Shown here: positions 10,982-22,000 of the stretch, piece by piece
How positions within the stretch are numbered: the first letter of the stretch is position 1
Layout of the letters: each line of letters opens with the position of its first letter
Assembly (NCBI GenBank): GCA_021030915.1
Contig: JAGEMR010000005.1
Coordinates: 124,001 to 188,000 of the forward strand
DNA from: Astrothelium macrocarpum
Taxonomy: Eukaryota; Ascomycota; Dothideomycetes; Trypetheliales; Trypetheliaceae
Direction of reading: 5' to 3'
DNA: 64,000 nt
The notes under the pieces: generated by a model
Seen by the model: the letters and a program-made list of their open reading frames with translations, nothing else
Told to the model about the DNA's origin: nothing
The model's database searches: none
Made by a program: the position numbers and the translations under genes

Positions 10982-11287
10982 TTACCGGGTACTGGTAGAA
11001 TTCAAGCCGCATTCCGTCGTCTCGTCGCACTCGATGCAGACAATGTCGTAAGTATCCGGTGCGAAGCGCGCAACACACGCCTCATATGAAGACTGAACGG
11101 CAACCGGAAGAACACAGATGCCTTGGTTCGGCGAATTGGAGAAGAATTGATTTTCCCCGGAAATACGGTCGCAACATTTCTCGGCATCTGTCACATCGTC
11201 CTCGGGACCACCGACAACGCAAGCATTACCCTCAACAAGAGTAGTGAGAGCCGCGAGGGAAATTAGAAGGAGTGTTGAGGCCTGCAT
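10982..11287 (-). CDS. Small secreted cysteine-rich protein (eight cysteines)
   Basis: Intronless 101-residue protein starting at the ATG at 11287. A clear signal peptide (MQASTLLLISLAALTTLVEG) is followed by a mature chain of about 81 residues with eight cysteines: one at the N-terminus, an adjacent Cys-Cys pair, GIC, EAC, IVC, IEC and TEC. Eight evenly spread cysteines imply four disulfides. The mature part is acidic (EDDVTDAE, ECDETTE). Size, secretion and cysteine content fit a fungal effector or cell-surface protein, but I recognise no named family. The spacing with its single CC pair does not by itself make it a hydrophobin, because the second CC pair is missing. Confidence 0.75.
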   Translation of the reverse strand: MQASTLLLISLAALTTLVEGNACVVGGPEDDVTDAEKCCDRISGENQFFSNSPNQGICVLPVAVQSSYEACVARFAPDTYDIVCIECDETTECGLNSTSTR

Positions 11288-13368
11288 ATCGGAGATGGAT
11301 TCGTCGTGCTTGCTGGAATTACTGACTACATACGCGGTGTAAGCATACAGTTTTAGGGGCTTTTGTGTTGACTGATGCTCACGTTGCGAGTAACACGATT
11401 ACGTTTTCAGGGTAAGCTTGTGGCTATTTTGCCTGTGATTTTGGTTCTTGTGAAAGGTTGGAGTAGTATCGTGTTTAGGGTTCTCAATTTTCCTGAGTTG
11501 CAGTGTTACCTTTTTCGATCCTATCAAGAAGATGGTCGCTATTTGAGCTCTACTGAATGGCACAGAATCCTAACTCTGGCCTGGAGGATGGGATCTAGAT
11601 TGTGGGAGCCGGTGCTACTGTCGGCCTCTCGAACAATTTGTGCGGAGGCAAGAGACGAGAGCGTCGCATTCTCCGAAGCGAAGTTTTGGGGATTCGGCCA
11701 ATTCATCTATGGCAGCGCCACAGTAAATCATCAGGTCTATTGAGCTTATCTTGATGAGGTATCCATGCAGGAGATCACAACATACTCAATGCAGCACAAT
11801 ATCGGCGGAGGTAATAAGGATGTAGAACCCACTTGCCCTGCAGCAAAGCTGGAAGATACGGGATGAAAAGACCAACAATTGCGGTCTAGATGGCGCTTCT
11901 CTCGGAAAATTAATTTTCATTTGAGAACCGGTGGAAGGTACTTTTGTCAATCCATTCAAGGGCAAGATGTGGGGTTCCGGATAATAACCCCTGCGTAGGA
12001 ACATGGTAAGGAGAGTTCCGGAAGATCAATCTAATATAATACTGATCAGCATTCAGATCTTAGCGCAAGTCTAGATGCAGGGACGCGCTTGGATATAACG
12101 GCTGAAGAAACGTGAACGACCAAACCATTAGTTTGCAGTTTATCCATACAAGGCGATGTTCCTTGAGAGATGAACACTTTAATGGGTTTTGCTTGACGTT
12201 CAATTACGCTAACCATGAAGAAGTAGCACCTACATCTATTGCCAAGGTTTGCTTCACACTTCGCTGTACCTAGCTTCCACGTGCTTTTAGTCCTGTTCAT
12301 CTTAATCTATCTGGGTTTTTAGGATTCAATAGCTTTGCTTCAACACTGGCACCTCAACACTCGTCGCAGCATTGCCAAGAAATCCAGCTAATTCAGAATC
12401 AGGAAGGAGATGAGTGTTGATCCGGAGCTCGCCGATTTCACTTGACATTGATTATGCAACATAAGACCTTTGTACATGCCTAACGAGTTCTATTCTTAGC
12501 AGTAAATATGTTTACTGATTATCATGCAGGGACTTTGCCTTGTGATTACCGCCAGCACATTTGACGAAGTGACCCGAGCGTATATGCAGATAGACCTCTT
12601 GAATTGCAGCATCACAGATAGATTGCAACTCCAGAGTGTCGGATTGGCTCTGCCTCTTGAAGCTCGCTTGAAGGAAAAGAGCCAACGCCTTGGCATTTGT
12701 AGTGAATATTGCCCTAAACATTGTAAGTGTGCAAGAATTCCTTTTTCTGGCAAGGTGAGATATCGTGTTCTCTTCTTCTTGAGCATGGATTGTCACTCGG
12801 ACACCATATTCACAGGGATTGTCGAAATCAATTGCGCTATTTCTACTCCACGTAGAGAAAGAATGATGGAGATTGCTGTGTTAGACCTCGTCACCCTCAT
12901 TATGGGAAACGCAACAGCGAAAAGCGTAACCAAATCTCGCACACGAGCTACTCCTACGAACTGAGGCTTGTCCTTGGAGCAACGTGCAGATGACAGCGAC
13001 TGTTGCAGGGCAGTAATCCGGCAGATTTGGCCTCGTGATTGTACTTCATCGCCTTAAACATATGTTCCAAAAGCCACAGTGCACTTGCTTCATCAATTTG
13101 CATCTACACGGACCACCCGACCCTCCGGAGTGCGGCTTGAGATTATTCAGGCGATATTGATGGATAACTTCAATTGAGTCCAGATCGTGATGCCAAGGAA
13201 GAAGCTTGAGCAAGACCTGGAGGAAGCAGCGGACGTAAGCTGATGGAGCAAATATAAAAGAGCATGCAACACCTGATGAAAAGGGACCCACACAGCTCTA
13301 CCAACCTTCGATCTTCTTAAGCATCAAGCATCATAGTCATAGTCTTTCGCTATCTTCAGTCATTCAAT
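11288..13368. other. 2.1-kb gene-poor interval between two secreted-protein genes
   Basis: Open frames at 11375-11743 (+), 12524-12964 (+) and 12496-12796 (-) are present, but they overlap on opposite strands and show no domain, signal peptide or convincing coding composition. The interval probably contains the promoters of both flanking secreted-protein genes. The only element I can point to is the TATA box at 13253-13260. Confidence 0.5.
13253..13260 (+). promoter_or_regulatory. TATA box of the DUF4360 gene
   Basis: The sequence TATAAAAG lies 109 bp upstream of the ATG at 13369. It is followed by a C/T-rich stretch (cagctctaccaacc) that is typical of transcription starts in highly expressed fungal genes. 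Confidence 0.6.
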
Positions 13369-14131
13369 ATGTTCTCCGCAGTTCTTCTTGCTCTCCCAGC
13401 CCTTGCTGCAGCTTTCGTTCTCCCACCAATTCCCGATACTTCGGCTACTGCTCCAAATGCATCTCAAGTCCAGATTGAAAGCGTAAGATGACAAAATTTG
13501 TGTATTGGTCCAGCGGTTCTGATGAATTGTGCAGGTCACTTATGGTGGTACTGGCTGCCCTCAGGGTAGCGTTGCGTCGGTCATCTCTGATGATCGAACC
13601 ACAATGACGCTCATCTTCGACTCCTATGTGGCCTCTATGGGCCCAGGCATCGCCATTACGGAGAACCGCAAGAACTGCCAACTCAACATTGACTTGCAGT
13701 ATCCGGGTGGCTTCCAGTACTCCATCTTCTCTGCTGATTACCGCGGCTTTGCTGAACTTGATGCTGGCGTCAACGGTACTCAGCAGAGCACTTATTACTT
13801 TTCAGGTCAAACTGCTCAGGTACGTTTCCCGCTCTACACGACCCATCAATAGTCTTCTTCAGAGTGAATCACATGGTGTTAACGATCTTTATAGGTGTCC
13901 ACACAATCCAACTTTGTTGGCCCTATGGATGAGGACTACCTTGTCGCTGACCAGGCCCAGAGCATCTCGACAGTATGGTCGCCGTGCGGTGCAAATGGTG
14001 CATTGAACATTAACTCTCAAGTCCGCCTGATTGGAAACAGCTCGAACTTGAACGGCCTTATGACCACTGATAGTGTGGACACCAAGTTTACGCAGATTGT
14101 CTATTTCAACTGGCAAACTTGTACGAACTGA
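13369..14131 (+). CDS. Secreted DUF4360-family protein
   Basis: Predicted extracellular protein of 211 residues. Exons are 13369-13482, 13535-13819 and 13895-14131; the introns of 52 and 75 nt have GT/AG ends and all junctions are in phase 0. The signal peptide is MFSAVLLALPALAAAFVLPP. The mature part carries the DUF4360 pattern: VTYGGTGCPQGS, then a Thr-rich strand ending in a short aromatic run (TTMTLIFDSYVA), ENRKNCQLNIDLQYPGG, and a C-terminal beta segment ending in Cys. The family is widespread as small secreted proteins of fungi; its biochemical function is unknown. A TATA box lies at 13253-13260, suggesting regulated strong expression. Confidence 0.88.
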
Positions 14132-15042
14132 TCGTTGGCTGTATAATGGGAGCTTGGCGAAACGCTACTCTGTGAATTCAGATTAGGTACACCCATTTAA
14201 ATAGCGATTTTAGGTTCTGAAATGAAGTTTTCGTAGCCGAAGTGTGCAAACTAGTTGTCGATACTGTCGTGTTCAATGATCATCCAGAACAATGAGCCAT
14301 GATTAAAAAAATTGATTTCGACTGGCTACGGGGAACTGTGCTGTTCGAAGATTGCATATAGAAAACAAACGATACAATGAAGAGGTAGAAATCCATGATC
14401 CTACTGGAGATTGCGAAAGTTGATCACATTAGTGGATGCAATAAGAAATTTCACTGGGGACCACGAGAGATAGAATGCGCTGCATGCCTCGTCGAGAGAA
14501 CCGCATACCATTCTGAATGATTGCACTCTGTAAATGGTCTGTCAATGATTCACTGAGAAATGAATTCTAAGACATCCCCGTCTGCTATTGCTGAGGGCCT
14601 CCCGATAAGGTCTGCGGCAAAATACATCTCTCGCGGTCGCCGGTGACGTTTCTTATTGCAATCATTGGTGATTACGGTTCTTCCAACTTGAATAGTAGAT
14701 AGCTATGCACTGATCTGACGAGCAATGAAGCACATCACAGAGCCGCAAGTGTAGGAATTGCGCAAGCATCACTGAGAGATTGCATCAGGTATACACATAT
14801 TGCATCAAGGGGTGGGAAGATTTTAAGGATGGAGATGGCGGGATCGGAAGAAACACACTAGGATCGAAAAGCGTAGGGGTTTACCTTACAGAGTCCCCCG
14901 TGCAGCCGCGGAGCTTAGTCGTCGACTATGACAGCATCACGCCTTCATTTTCGTGTCAATATGCATTCATTGTAGCGCAATACCTTCTCACTTTCGTCCA
15001 TTTCCATTCTGGGCGGGACCATTTCACTGCACCTTTCCGACA
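14132..15042. other. Intergenic; nothing recognised
   Basis: No open frame with protein features occurs before the sulfhydryl oxidase start. The region probably holds the 3' UTR of the DUF4360 gene and the promoter of the oxidase. Confidence 0.5.
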
Positions 15043-15817
15043 ATGGTGTCACACTCTGGCCCGAGTCGACGTTTTGCCATCCTATATGTCCTGGTTGCTG
15101 GCTTTCTTTCAGTCTACTTTGTCCTCTCTTTTCGAAGACAGGCAGAGGGTACCCGACACCCCTTGAACAGCATCGGGAACATCCCAGCGCACCATGTGGA
15201 TATGCAAGACAGCACACTTACGGGTCAGGCGATAGCGCCAAAGTTGGGGAATGAGACAGCCAAGTGTGTTACGCCAGATACGCAATCTCTCAACCATTAC
15301 ACGTATGGCTGACTCGTGAGTAGAGCCGAGCTGGGTCGGGCGGCTTGGAAATTGTTCCACACCACTATGGCACGCTTCCCAGAAAAACCAAGCCCGGATG
15401 AGAAGAGCGCGCTGCATTCATATATCCTACTGTTCGCACGGCTATATCCATGGTAGTGGCCCCTCGGACATCTCTGCCATCGTTCGCTAACGAGATACCT
15501 TCAGTGGCGAGTGCGCGCATCATTTCCAAACGATCCTGAACAAGTACCCACCCCAAGTGACATCGCGGAATACGGCAGCAGGATGGGCATGCCACGTGCA
15601 TAACGAGGTCAATAAATCATTGGACAAGGAAGAGTTTGACTGTTCGAAAATTGGCGATTTTTACGATTGCGGGTGTGCGGATGATGAACAAGAGTCGACG
15701 CTATCAGATGACCATGTGGACAGTAAAACCACCGCTGTGAAGCCGGACGGAAAGGAAGCTGCAAAAAAGCGGGGCAAGGCAGAAGCGCCATTGCCACAGT
15801 TGGAGAAGGAAGAGTAG
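15043..15817 (+). CDS. ERV2: Erv2-type FAD-linked sulfhydryl oxidase of the secretory pathway
   Basis: Predicted ER-membrane thiol oxidase of 220 residues that forms disulfides using FAD and oxygen. Exons are 15043-15263, 15324-15452 and 15505-15817, with introns of 60 and 52 nt. Residues 9-30 form an N-terminal signal anchor (FAILYVLVAGFLSVYFVLSF). The conserved block KAELGRAAWKLFHTTMARFPEKP begins the Erv/ALR domain. The active-site pair is CGEC at Cys117/Cys120. Structural Cys146 and Cys163 flank the CHVHNEVN FAD-binding motif. The C-terminal CGC (172-174) is the Erv2 shuttle disulfide, which separates it from mitochondrial Erv1. A Lys/Asp/Glu-rich tail of about 45 residues follows. The start is the ATG directly before the anchor. 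Confidence 0.93.
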
Positions 15818-16568
15818 GTTGAAAAAATTCGATCTGAGGGTTGCTTCATGCTCATGAGTCCATATAGTTTCCAAAGAGGAGGGTGAGGTATGACCTGGGC
15901 TGGGTTTGCTGCTGAATGCAACATTCAGATTTGCGAAAGCAATTGCATGCAATGACGGCGCCCTAGAAATTTGGTAGCGATTTCGCTGTTTGAATATTGG
16001 AAAGTTCTTTGTAGATACGGATATTCAGAGCACGTTCGGCCACCAGGTGCACACAAGCCATGGTTTCGAGATGCAACTAAAGCATCCCGACGTGTCGCGC
16101 AGCCTATAGCGAGCCAATGCGGACGTCATGACACTTTCTTTCGGCTGCAGGCGAGGATGCAGTGCATAGGCGCGTGATAATCGCTGCAGCCACAGCCGGG
16201 CCAGGTTGCACGAGAAGATCAGCCAGGGGCTCCTGAGATTTTCAAAACCCGCCGAGACGAGACGCAACTCAAACCGTCCGTAATACATCATTCCGATGTT
16301 CTCGCGTCGGCACGCGCCCCTGTGAAAGCACAGGGTGCACAAGAAGCCAGCGTGATTTATGAAGGCCGGCACCGGTGGAGCTGCTGTTGCGCCCTCTGGT
16401 CCTCCCCCACTATCGATCGGCGGCCTGAGGTGCTAATAATACTCCTTTGACCGACCTGGAGATTCTGCGACTACTGCCCCTGAAATGCTGCAGTAGCCCG
16501 TCTCATCCATTTCTCTTGCATTTGCCGGCTCTCTTCACCGCTACTCTCCATTATACCTTCCATCAATC
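15818..16568. other. Intergenic; nothing recognised
   Basis: Only short frames on both strands, without a start context or domain. The pyrimidine-rich stretch just before 16569 (ctcttcaccgctactctcc) looks like the promoter of the LYAR gene. Confidence 0.5.
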
Positions 16569-18378
16569 ATGGTTTCCTTCCAGTGCGAGGTGCGTTGGCC
16601 CTACAGATTGTTTATATGGAGAGACCCGCGACGTCGTTGTGACTGAAAGCTAACCCGCTCCCACCAGAACTGCGGCGATGTCTTTACCAAAAAGAAGGTC
16701 GAGAACCATCGTTATCAATGCTATGGCGCTACCTTCAGCTGTCTCGATTGTATGGTGCATTTCCAGGGCACTGATTACAGAGCTCATACCGTAAGTCCGT
16801 CAAGCTCCCTCCATTCCAGCGCCCAAAGGGCAATGCACACAGTATCTGCGTCAGTGCAATCGATAGCTACGGGAGCTTGCGAGCTCTCGCAGAGCTCACG
16901 TCCTTTGCGCGACGCGTCCGCCAGCGTTACTCATTCAGCCCATTGTTGCGAGTGCGCGGCGCTAACAGAATTTGTGCATCGGGCAGAGCTGCGTAAGCGA
17001 AGCCCAAAAATACGAGGGCCCCCTCTACAATGAGAAGAAGTCCAAATCGAAGCCGCAACCAAAAACACCAACAACCGAGACAGCTTTAGTTCCTCACAAA
17101 GCTTACGTCGAGGATGCCCCCGACACCGATGCTAAGGGCGCTGTGGCAGTGATTGATGTCCCGCCCCGAGCGCCCAGTCCACCTCCAGCCGCAGCCTCTA
17201 TTGAATCCAACCAACCGGTCAACGTGTTCGATTTTCTCATAACAGAAGACACCCCAAATGCGCCCAAGGAGAATGTTCCTCTGGCAGATGAGTCGCATAT
17301 GATAGAAGATCAAGAACACCAATCCGAAATCAGTGATCAACCACCCGAATATACCCCTGGTCCTCACATGCCAGACATGTTTTCGCGAAAAGAGCATATG
17401 CCCATGGACTATGGCTATTCCTATGGCTCCGCCCCCGTAGAACCTTCATTCGAGCGATACGAGTCCTATGCAGATCTACCCGCCACAACAAACCCATACG
17501 TGACTCCCGCACCAAAGCGCGAACGGGACACAAGCTCCCAGCGCGATGGTGAGAACGATCGGAAGAAAGGAAGCAAATCAGAGAAGAAACGAAAACGCAA
17601 CCCTGTGGAATCGCTCGACCTCTCGCTCGTACGGAAGGCCTCTCAAGACGAAATCATGACCGACGCCCCACCAACCCTCCACTCGGGTCTCACAGGCGGC
17701 CTGAACCGTCTCATGTCGCGACCGGGGCTACCCCCCTCCCCCGAGTACTCTGGCGACGCATCCGGGCCCAGCCCCACCGAACCCCGCCGCCTGCGCAAAG
17801 AGCGCAGCAGGGACGACAAGAAAGACAAGACCAAACCCAAGAAGCCCAAATCCGTCAAGTCGTCCGCCTACCGCTCCCAGCTCCCCGACGCCGACGCGCA
17901 ATCCCGCAAAACCTCCGCCGCCTCCTCCACCTCGCGCCACCACCGCTCGCACCATCGCGCGTCCACCTCGCCTCCCCACCGCCACCCCAAGTCCTCTTCT
18001 CACCACCACTCCTCGCGGCGCCGACCCACTTCGAACTCGCCGCCAACCACCCGCCGCCTCAAAGCCATCGAGTATCCCGCTCCCCAGCAGCAGCAGGACC
18101 AGCAGCAGCTGGTGCCGTACCAGCCCAACGACCGCGCAACGCACTTCCTGTCGTTTGTAACCAAGGGTCCGGATTCCGTGCGGGGTTGCAGCATCAACAA
18201 GGCGCTGAAGCGGTGGCATCGCGAGCGGGGCACGGGCGGTGGTGAGGCCGAGAGCAGTCAGGGTGGTGGTGGGAGCGGGAGGGGAGGGAGGAGCGAGAAG
18301 TGGGAGGAGGAGAAGGAGTTGTGGAAGAGTTTGCGCATGAGGAGGAATGAGAGGGGCGAGATTGTGGTGTTTATTTAG
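16569..18378 (+). CDS. LYAR-type C2HC zinc-finger protein
   Basis: Predicted nucleolar zinc-finger protein of 511 residues. Exons are 16569-16589 (only 7 codons), 16668-16790 and 16987-18378; introns are 78 and 196 nt. Two zinc knuckles are visible: Cys6-Cys9-His21-Cys25 and Cys32-Cys35-His47-Cys50, with the LYAR signatures CENCGDV, CMVHFQGTDYRAHTSC and SEAQKYEG. The remaining 440 residues are Lys/Glu/Ser/Pro-rich and largely disordered. A conserved-looking C-terminal block follows (RATHFLSFVTKGPDS... IVVFI). LYAR proteins act in ribosome biogenesis and chromatin in other eukaryotes; that role here is inference. The C-terminal third is His/Ser/Arg-rich with long simple runs. Confidence 0.92.
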
Positions 18379-19068
18379 TTCCTGGGTTCGAGAGGATGGT
18401 GGGCATAGATGGGAGGTTTTGGGGTGGGGGAGTGCTAGATTTGGTTGGGAGGCTGGTTGGGGGATGCATTGGTGGTTTGGGTGGGCGTTTATATGCATCG
18501 CATCACTTTGAGGAGGGCACAGTGTTCCTAGTAGTTGAGAGGGGTCTTTGCGATGAGGTGGGGGCCCTCCACGGAATTCTTACGGCTTTTTTTTCATTCA
18601 TGTACATGCATTTTTCTCCGAACTCGGACTGCCGTGTTTTCTGCGATTTGCCTTTTTCTTGAGAATCATTCTTGAAGAGGCAGGACCTCCCGGCGCTGAC
18701 TTTGGTTTTGTGCTTGATTATTTGGCCTTTCGCGCGCGTGTTTGCAGCGGAGGTAATGGGAGATACCAAAGTCTAGTTTTTCGGGTAGGGTTTTCTGTTC
18801 AATTAGCATTAGCTTTGTGCTATCAGCTCAATGTACATGTTTTGCATCTGCGACTATTCCATTTGTCTAGAAAGCTAGACCACTCTGCTTACAACGCAGA
18901 GTGTGTTTCCCTTCTCATTGATCAAACACATGTACATTCGTTATTTCCACACTCCGTCCATCTCGTATTGCCAAGCAATATTATAAGCCATAATGTACCA
19001 AAGACAGCCTCGTTGAACAATAGCTCATAGCAAAACCTTGAATCATTCCCATCCCAGCATTCATATGA
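18379..19068. other. Intergenic between convergent genes
   Basis: Convergent 3' ends of the LYAR gene and the 1,249-residue orphan. G/T-rich near 18400-18500. Open frames here have no support. Confidence 0.5.
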
Positions 19069-22000
19069 TCAAAACCCAGCGACAAGCTCTCGTAAACCAT
19101 TCATCGTTCCATCATGGTTCTCCTGCATCTTGACCACCATGTCATCTATCAATCCAAGTTTTCTCACATCCAGCATCGCCCTCCCGATGTTTGCTTCTGC
19201 TTCTAGAAGCAAATTTCTCACAGCATCTTTTTGACCTTGAAGTGCTTGGGCGTATTCCCTGTGTTCTTCTGTATGAGCATGCCTCATTGACTGAATCAAT
19301 TCCTCCCCTCTCTTCCGGTAGTCGTCAAGAACATCGTCCACGGCTTCTTCAGTTGAAATCAGATGACGGACTAGTGTTCTTGATATACGGCGAAGGGCGA
19401 CGGCCACATCAAGCTGATATGCCTTTAGTGAGTCTTCCCATTCCATGGCTTCGCGACGTTCTATATCAACCTCATCTTCTTCAGCCTCAACCAATTCCGC
19501 ACTGGTGAAACTATCGGAGGTAAGAACCTGTCCATCTTCAATGAACGTTCTTCCAGAACCTTGGACACCTTGAAGTTCAGCCTCCCGCTTAGCAGAGGCC
19601 CGACACTTCATCTGGGCTTGTAGTGACCGCATGAATGGTGTAAATCCGTGTTGGCTATTCCTTACTTCGGGAGAGGATCTGAGCGAGAATGCAAATGGGT
19701 CATTCTCCTTATCGGAATCCAGTCCTGCTTTACGGGCGCTCCGTTGAATAGCTTCCTCAGAAGCATAGCAAGATATAGCCTGAGACTCTGCTGTAGGTGA
19801 CTGCGGACGTGCTTTGGTCTTGTTGGGCATCACGTTTGGAACTTGGGATAATATTTGTGTGGGTTCAGTGTGGTAAGATGCCGCCAAGCTTGATGAACGA
19901 TCATCTTGTGCTGGACAGGCACTCGTTGGTTCACCGTATGCCAATATGGGAAGTTCAGACATGTCTTCTTCTTCGTCCACTGGAATTGGACCAATTATAT
20001 GCCGACGGCCACATTCATCTATCGTAACAGGCATTGGACTTCCGTTCTCACTGATCTGCGTGGACCTACGCGAGAATGAGATCTGCTTCGCTTGCGACTG
20101 GTTTTGAGCAGTTGTAGGTGCCATTTGGCCTTGTATCGGGCGACTGTCCGTTGTGTTCTGAGCATTCTCAGCATGCTGAGAAGGACGCTTTGTTTCTCTG
20201 GGTATTGATATGCTCTCCAAAGGCTCATCTGCAATCCGTTTCTTCGAAGTAGATTCCTCTGAGCACTCCAATGTAGTTGGTTCGAATTTCGGTTTTGCAG
20301 GTCTGCCTTGATTCATTGGACCTTTGGCAGAAAAATGCACCATTGGTGACTTTCGGTATACATGTTCGTTGATCAGAGATTCCATCGTCGTCCCCGGCTT
20401 GGCGGGCTGTTTGGCTGTAAGCGGTGGTAAAGGCTTGTGTGGACTGGTCTGAACTGGTGATAGTGAAGTTTGTCTTGGAGGCAATTGCGGCGCTTCTTCT
20501 AAATCCAATTTCAGGTTTGCGTCAACCGAAGAGGCTTCCTCAATTTTTTTTGTGGATAGCTTCTGGATCGGCTTTCCGCTGTAAGGGTGAAAGCTCTTTT
20601 CCTTTTGTTTTCTGTCTGGTATAGAGCTTGCTTTGGGAGTCAAATGAACCCTTTGCGGATGCGAGTCTCCAAAACCAGAAGCTTGAGAGCTTTCCGTTGG
20701 CAACTCTGCCAAGATGTCATTTTTCATAGGCTTTTCATGAACCGCTCTATAGCTTTCTGAAGGCTTCTCGGAGTGGTGTCCAATTGTATCGAGTTTCTGT
20801 CGTTTCACTAATGTACCTCTGGCATTCCCATCCAACACCGTATCGCTGTCATTGATGACTCGTTTTCTCTGCACAGAGTGTTGTAGATTTTTGTCGGTGA
20901 CAGGCTTGTCGTTTCCCTGCTCAGAACCACAGGCCATCTGCGGCGACACAGAATTTTTGTCATGAATGCTCAATTCGCCATTGCGGATCTGCGGTCTGGT
21001 CATGTTCATCTTTTTGTCGGCCATAGATTGGATATTTGCTGCCCCCGATTCCGGGTCGCTATGCTCCACTCCTTTTGCTTCATTGCTCTCGCATCCCATC
21101 TTTGCGTAAGTGCTTTCACTCTGACTCAGTGGCGTAACAGTTCTCTCGAGACACTTTGCCCGTTGTTCTACTCTTCGGACGTCTGTTTGCTCAGGCAACT
21201 TCAATGCAGAACGTGCTGAACTATTATTCGATCTTTTGCCTCCGGATGACACATCTTGCAGATCATCAGCATGAAAGGTGGGCGATTTTGCCGGTTGGCC
21301 GGACTTCTGTGGTTCTGGATTGTTTGGTGATCGACTCAAGAATTGCGATGGAGACGGAACACCCAAATTGTCTCTTAGCTTCCGACGTCCATCTCCTGGA
21401 CGTCCAGATGTTGGTTTCTGGACGATTTTGGAGGGGTTCGAAACAGCAGCAATGCGAGATGCCTTCTTGACAAAGCCAGATTGCCGGCTTTTGTCGCTCT
21501 GGTCTAGGTTTCGTACTCGTGAAGTTTCTGCCGACGCTTTTGATGTGGGCTTTGCTTTTCGAGAACCGCCTGGTGCTGCTGCCTGCTTAGTCTTCTGCTT
21601 TTGTGCTGTGCTTTTATTGTAAGCTTTCGAGGTTTGGTGAGAAACCTCAGATTCGCCTTCAGAATGGATATCAAAGACACTCAGATCTTGACCTGTGTGT
21701 ATCTGGTCCGAATCTTGCTGTTGAATCTTTGTTTTCAAGCTCTGCAGACGCTTTGATGCAACCTTCTTCAATGATGTCATGTTGTCGGGATTTTGATGAC
21801 TTTTTTCTGTCGACATGTTTGACGGACTAATGTTACCAGCATCCTGGTGAAGCTTGTCGACAAGCTTCGTGTGACTTCTCATATTTGAATTAGGATAGTT
21901 CGCCATCGGCCGCAGTGTGCTGCATTTCTCATCCACTGGTGCTTCTTGCACAGGTTTTTGGGTAGGTGTGATTCTGGCTGTGGAAGCAACCTTTTCTGAT

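Noticed and set aside
12524..12964. 146-codon plus-strand ORF in the gene-poor gap
   Set aside because: Overlapped by equally open minus-strand frames, no signal peptide or motif; likely chance.
17728..18498. 256-codon minus-strand frame opposite LYAR
   Set aside because: Antisense to low-complexity coding sequence; no features.
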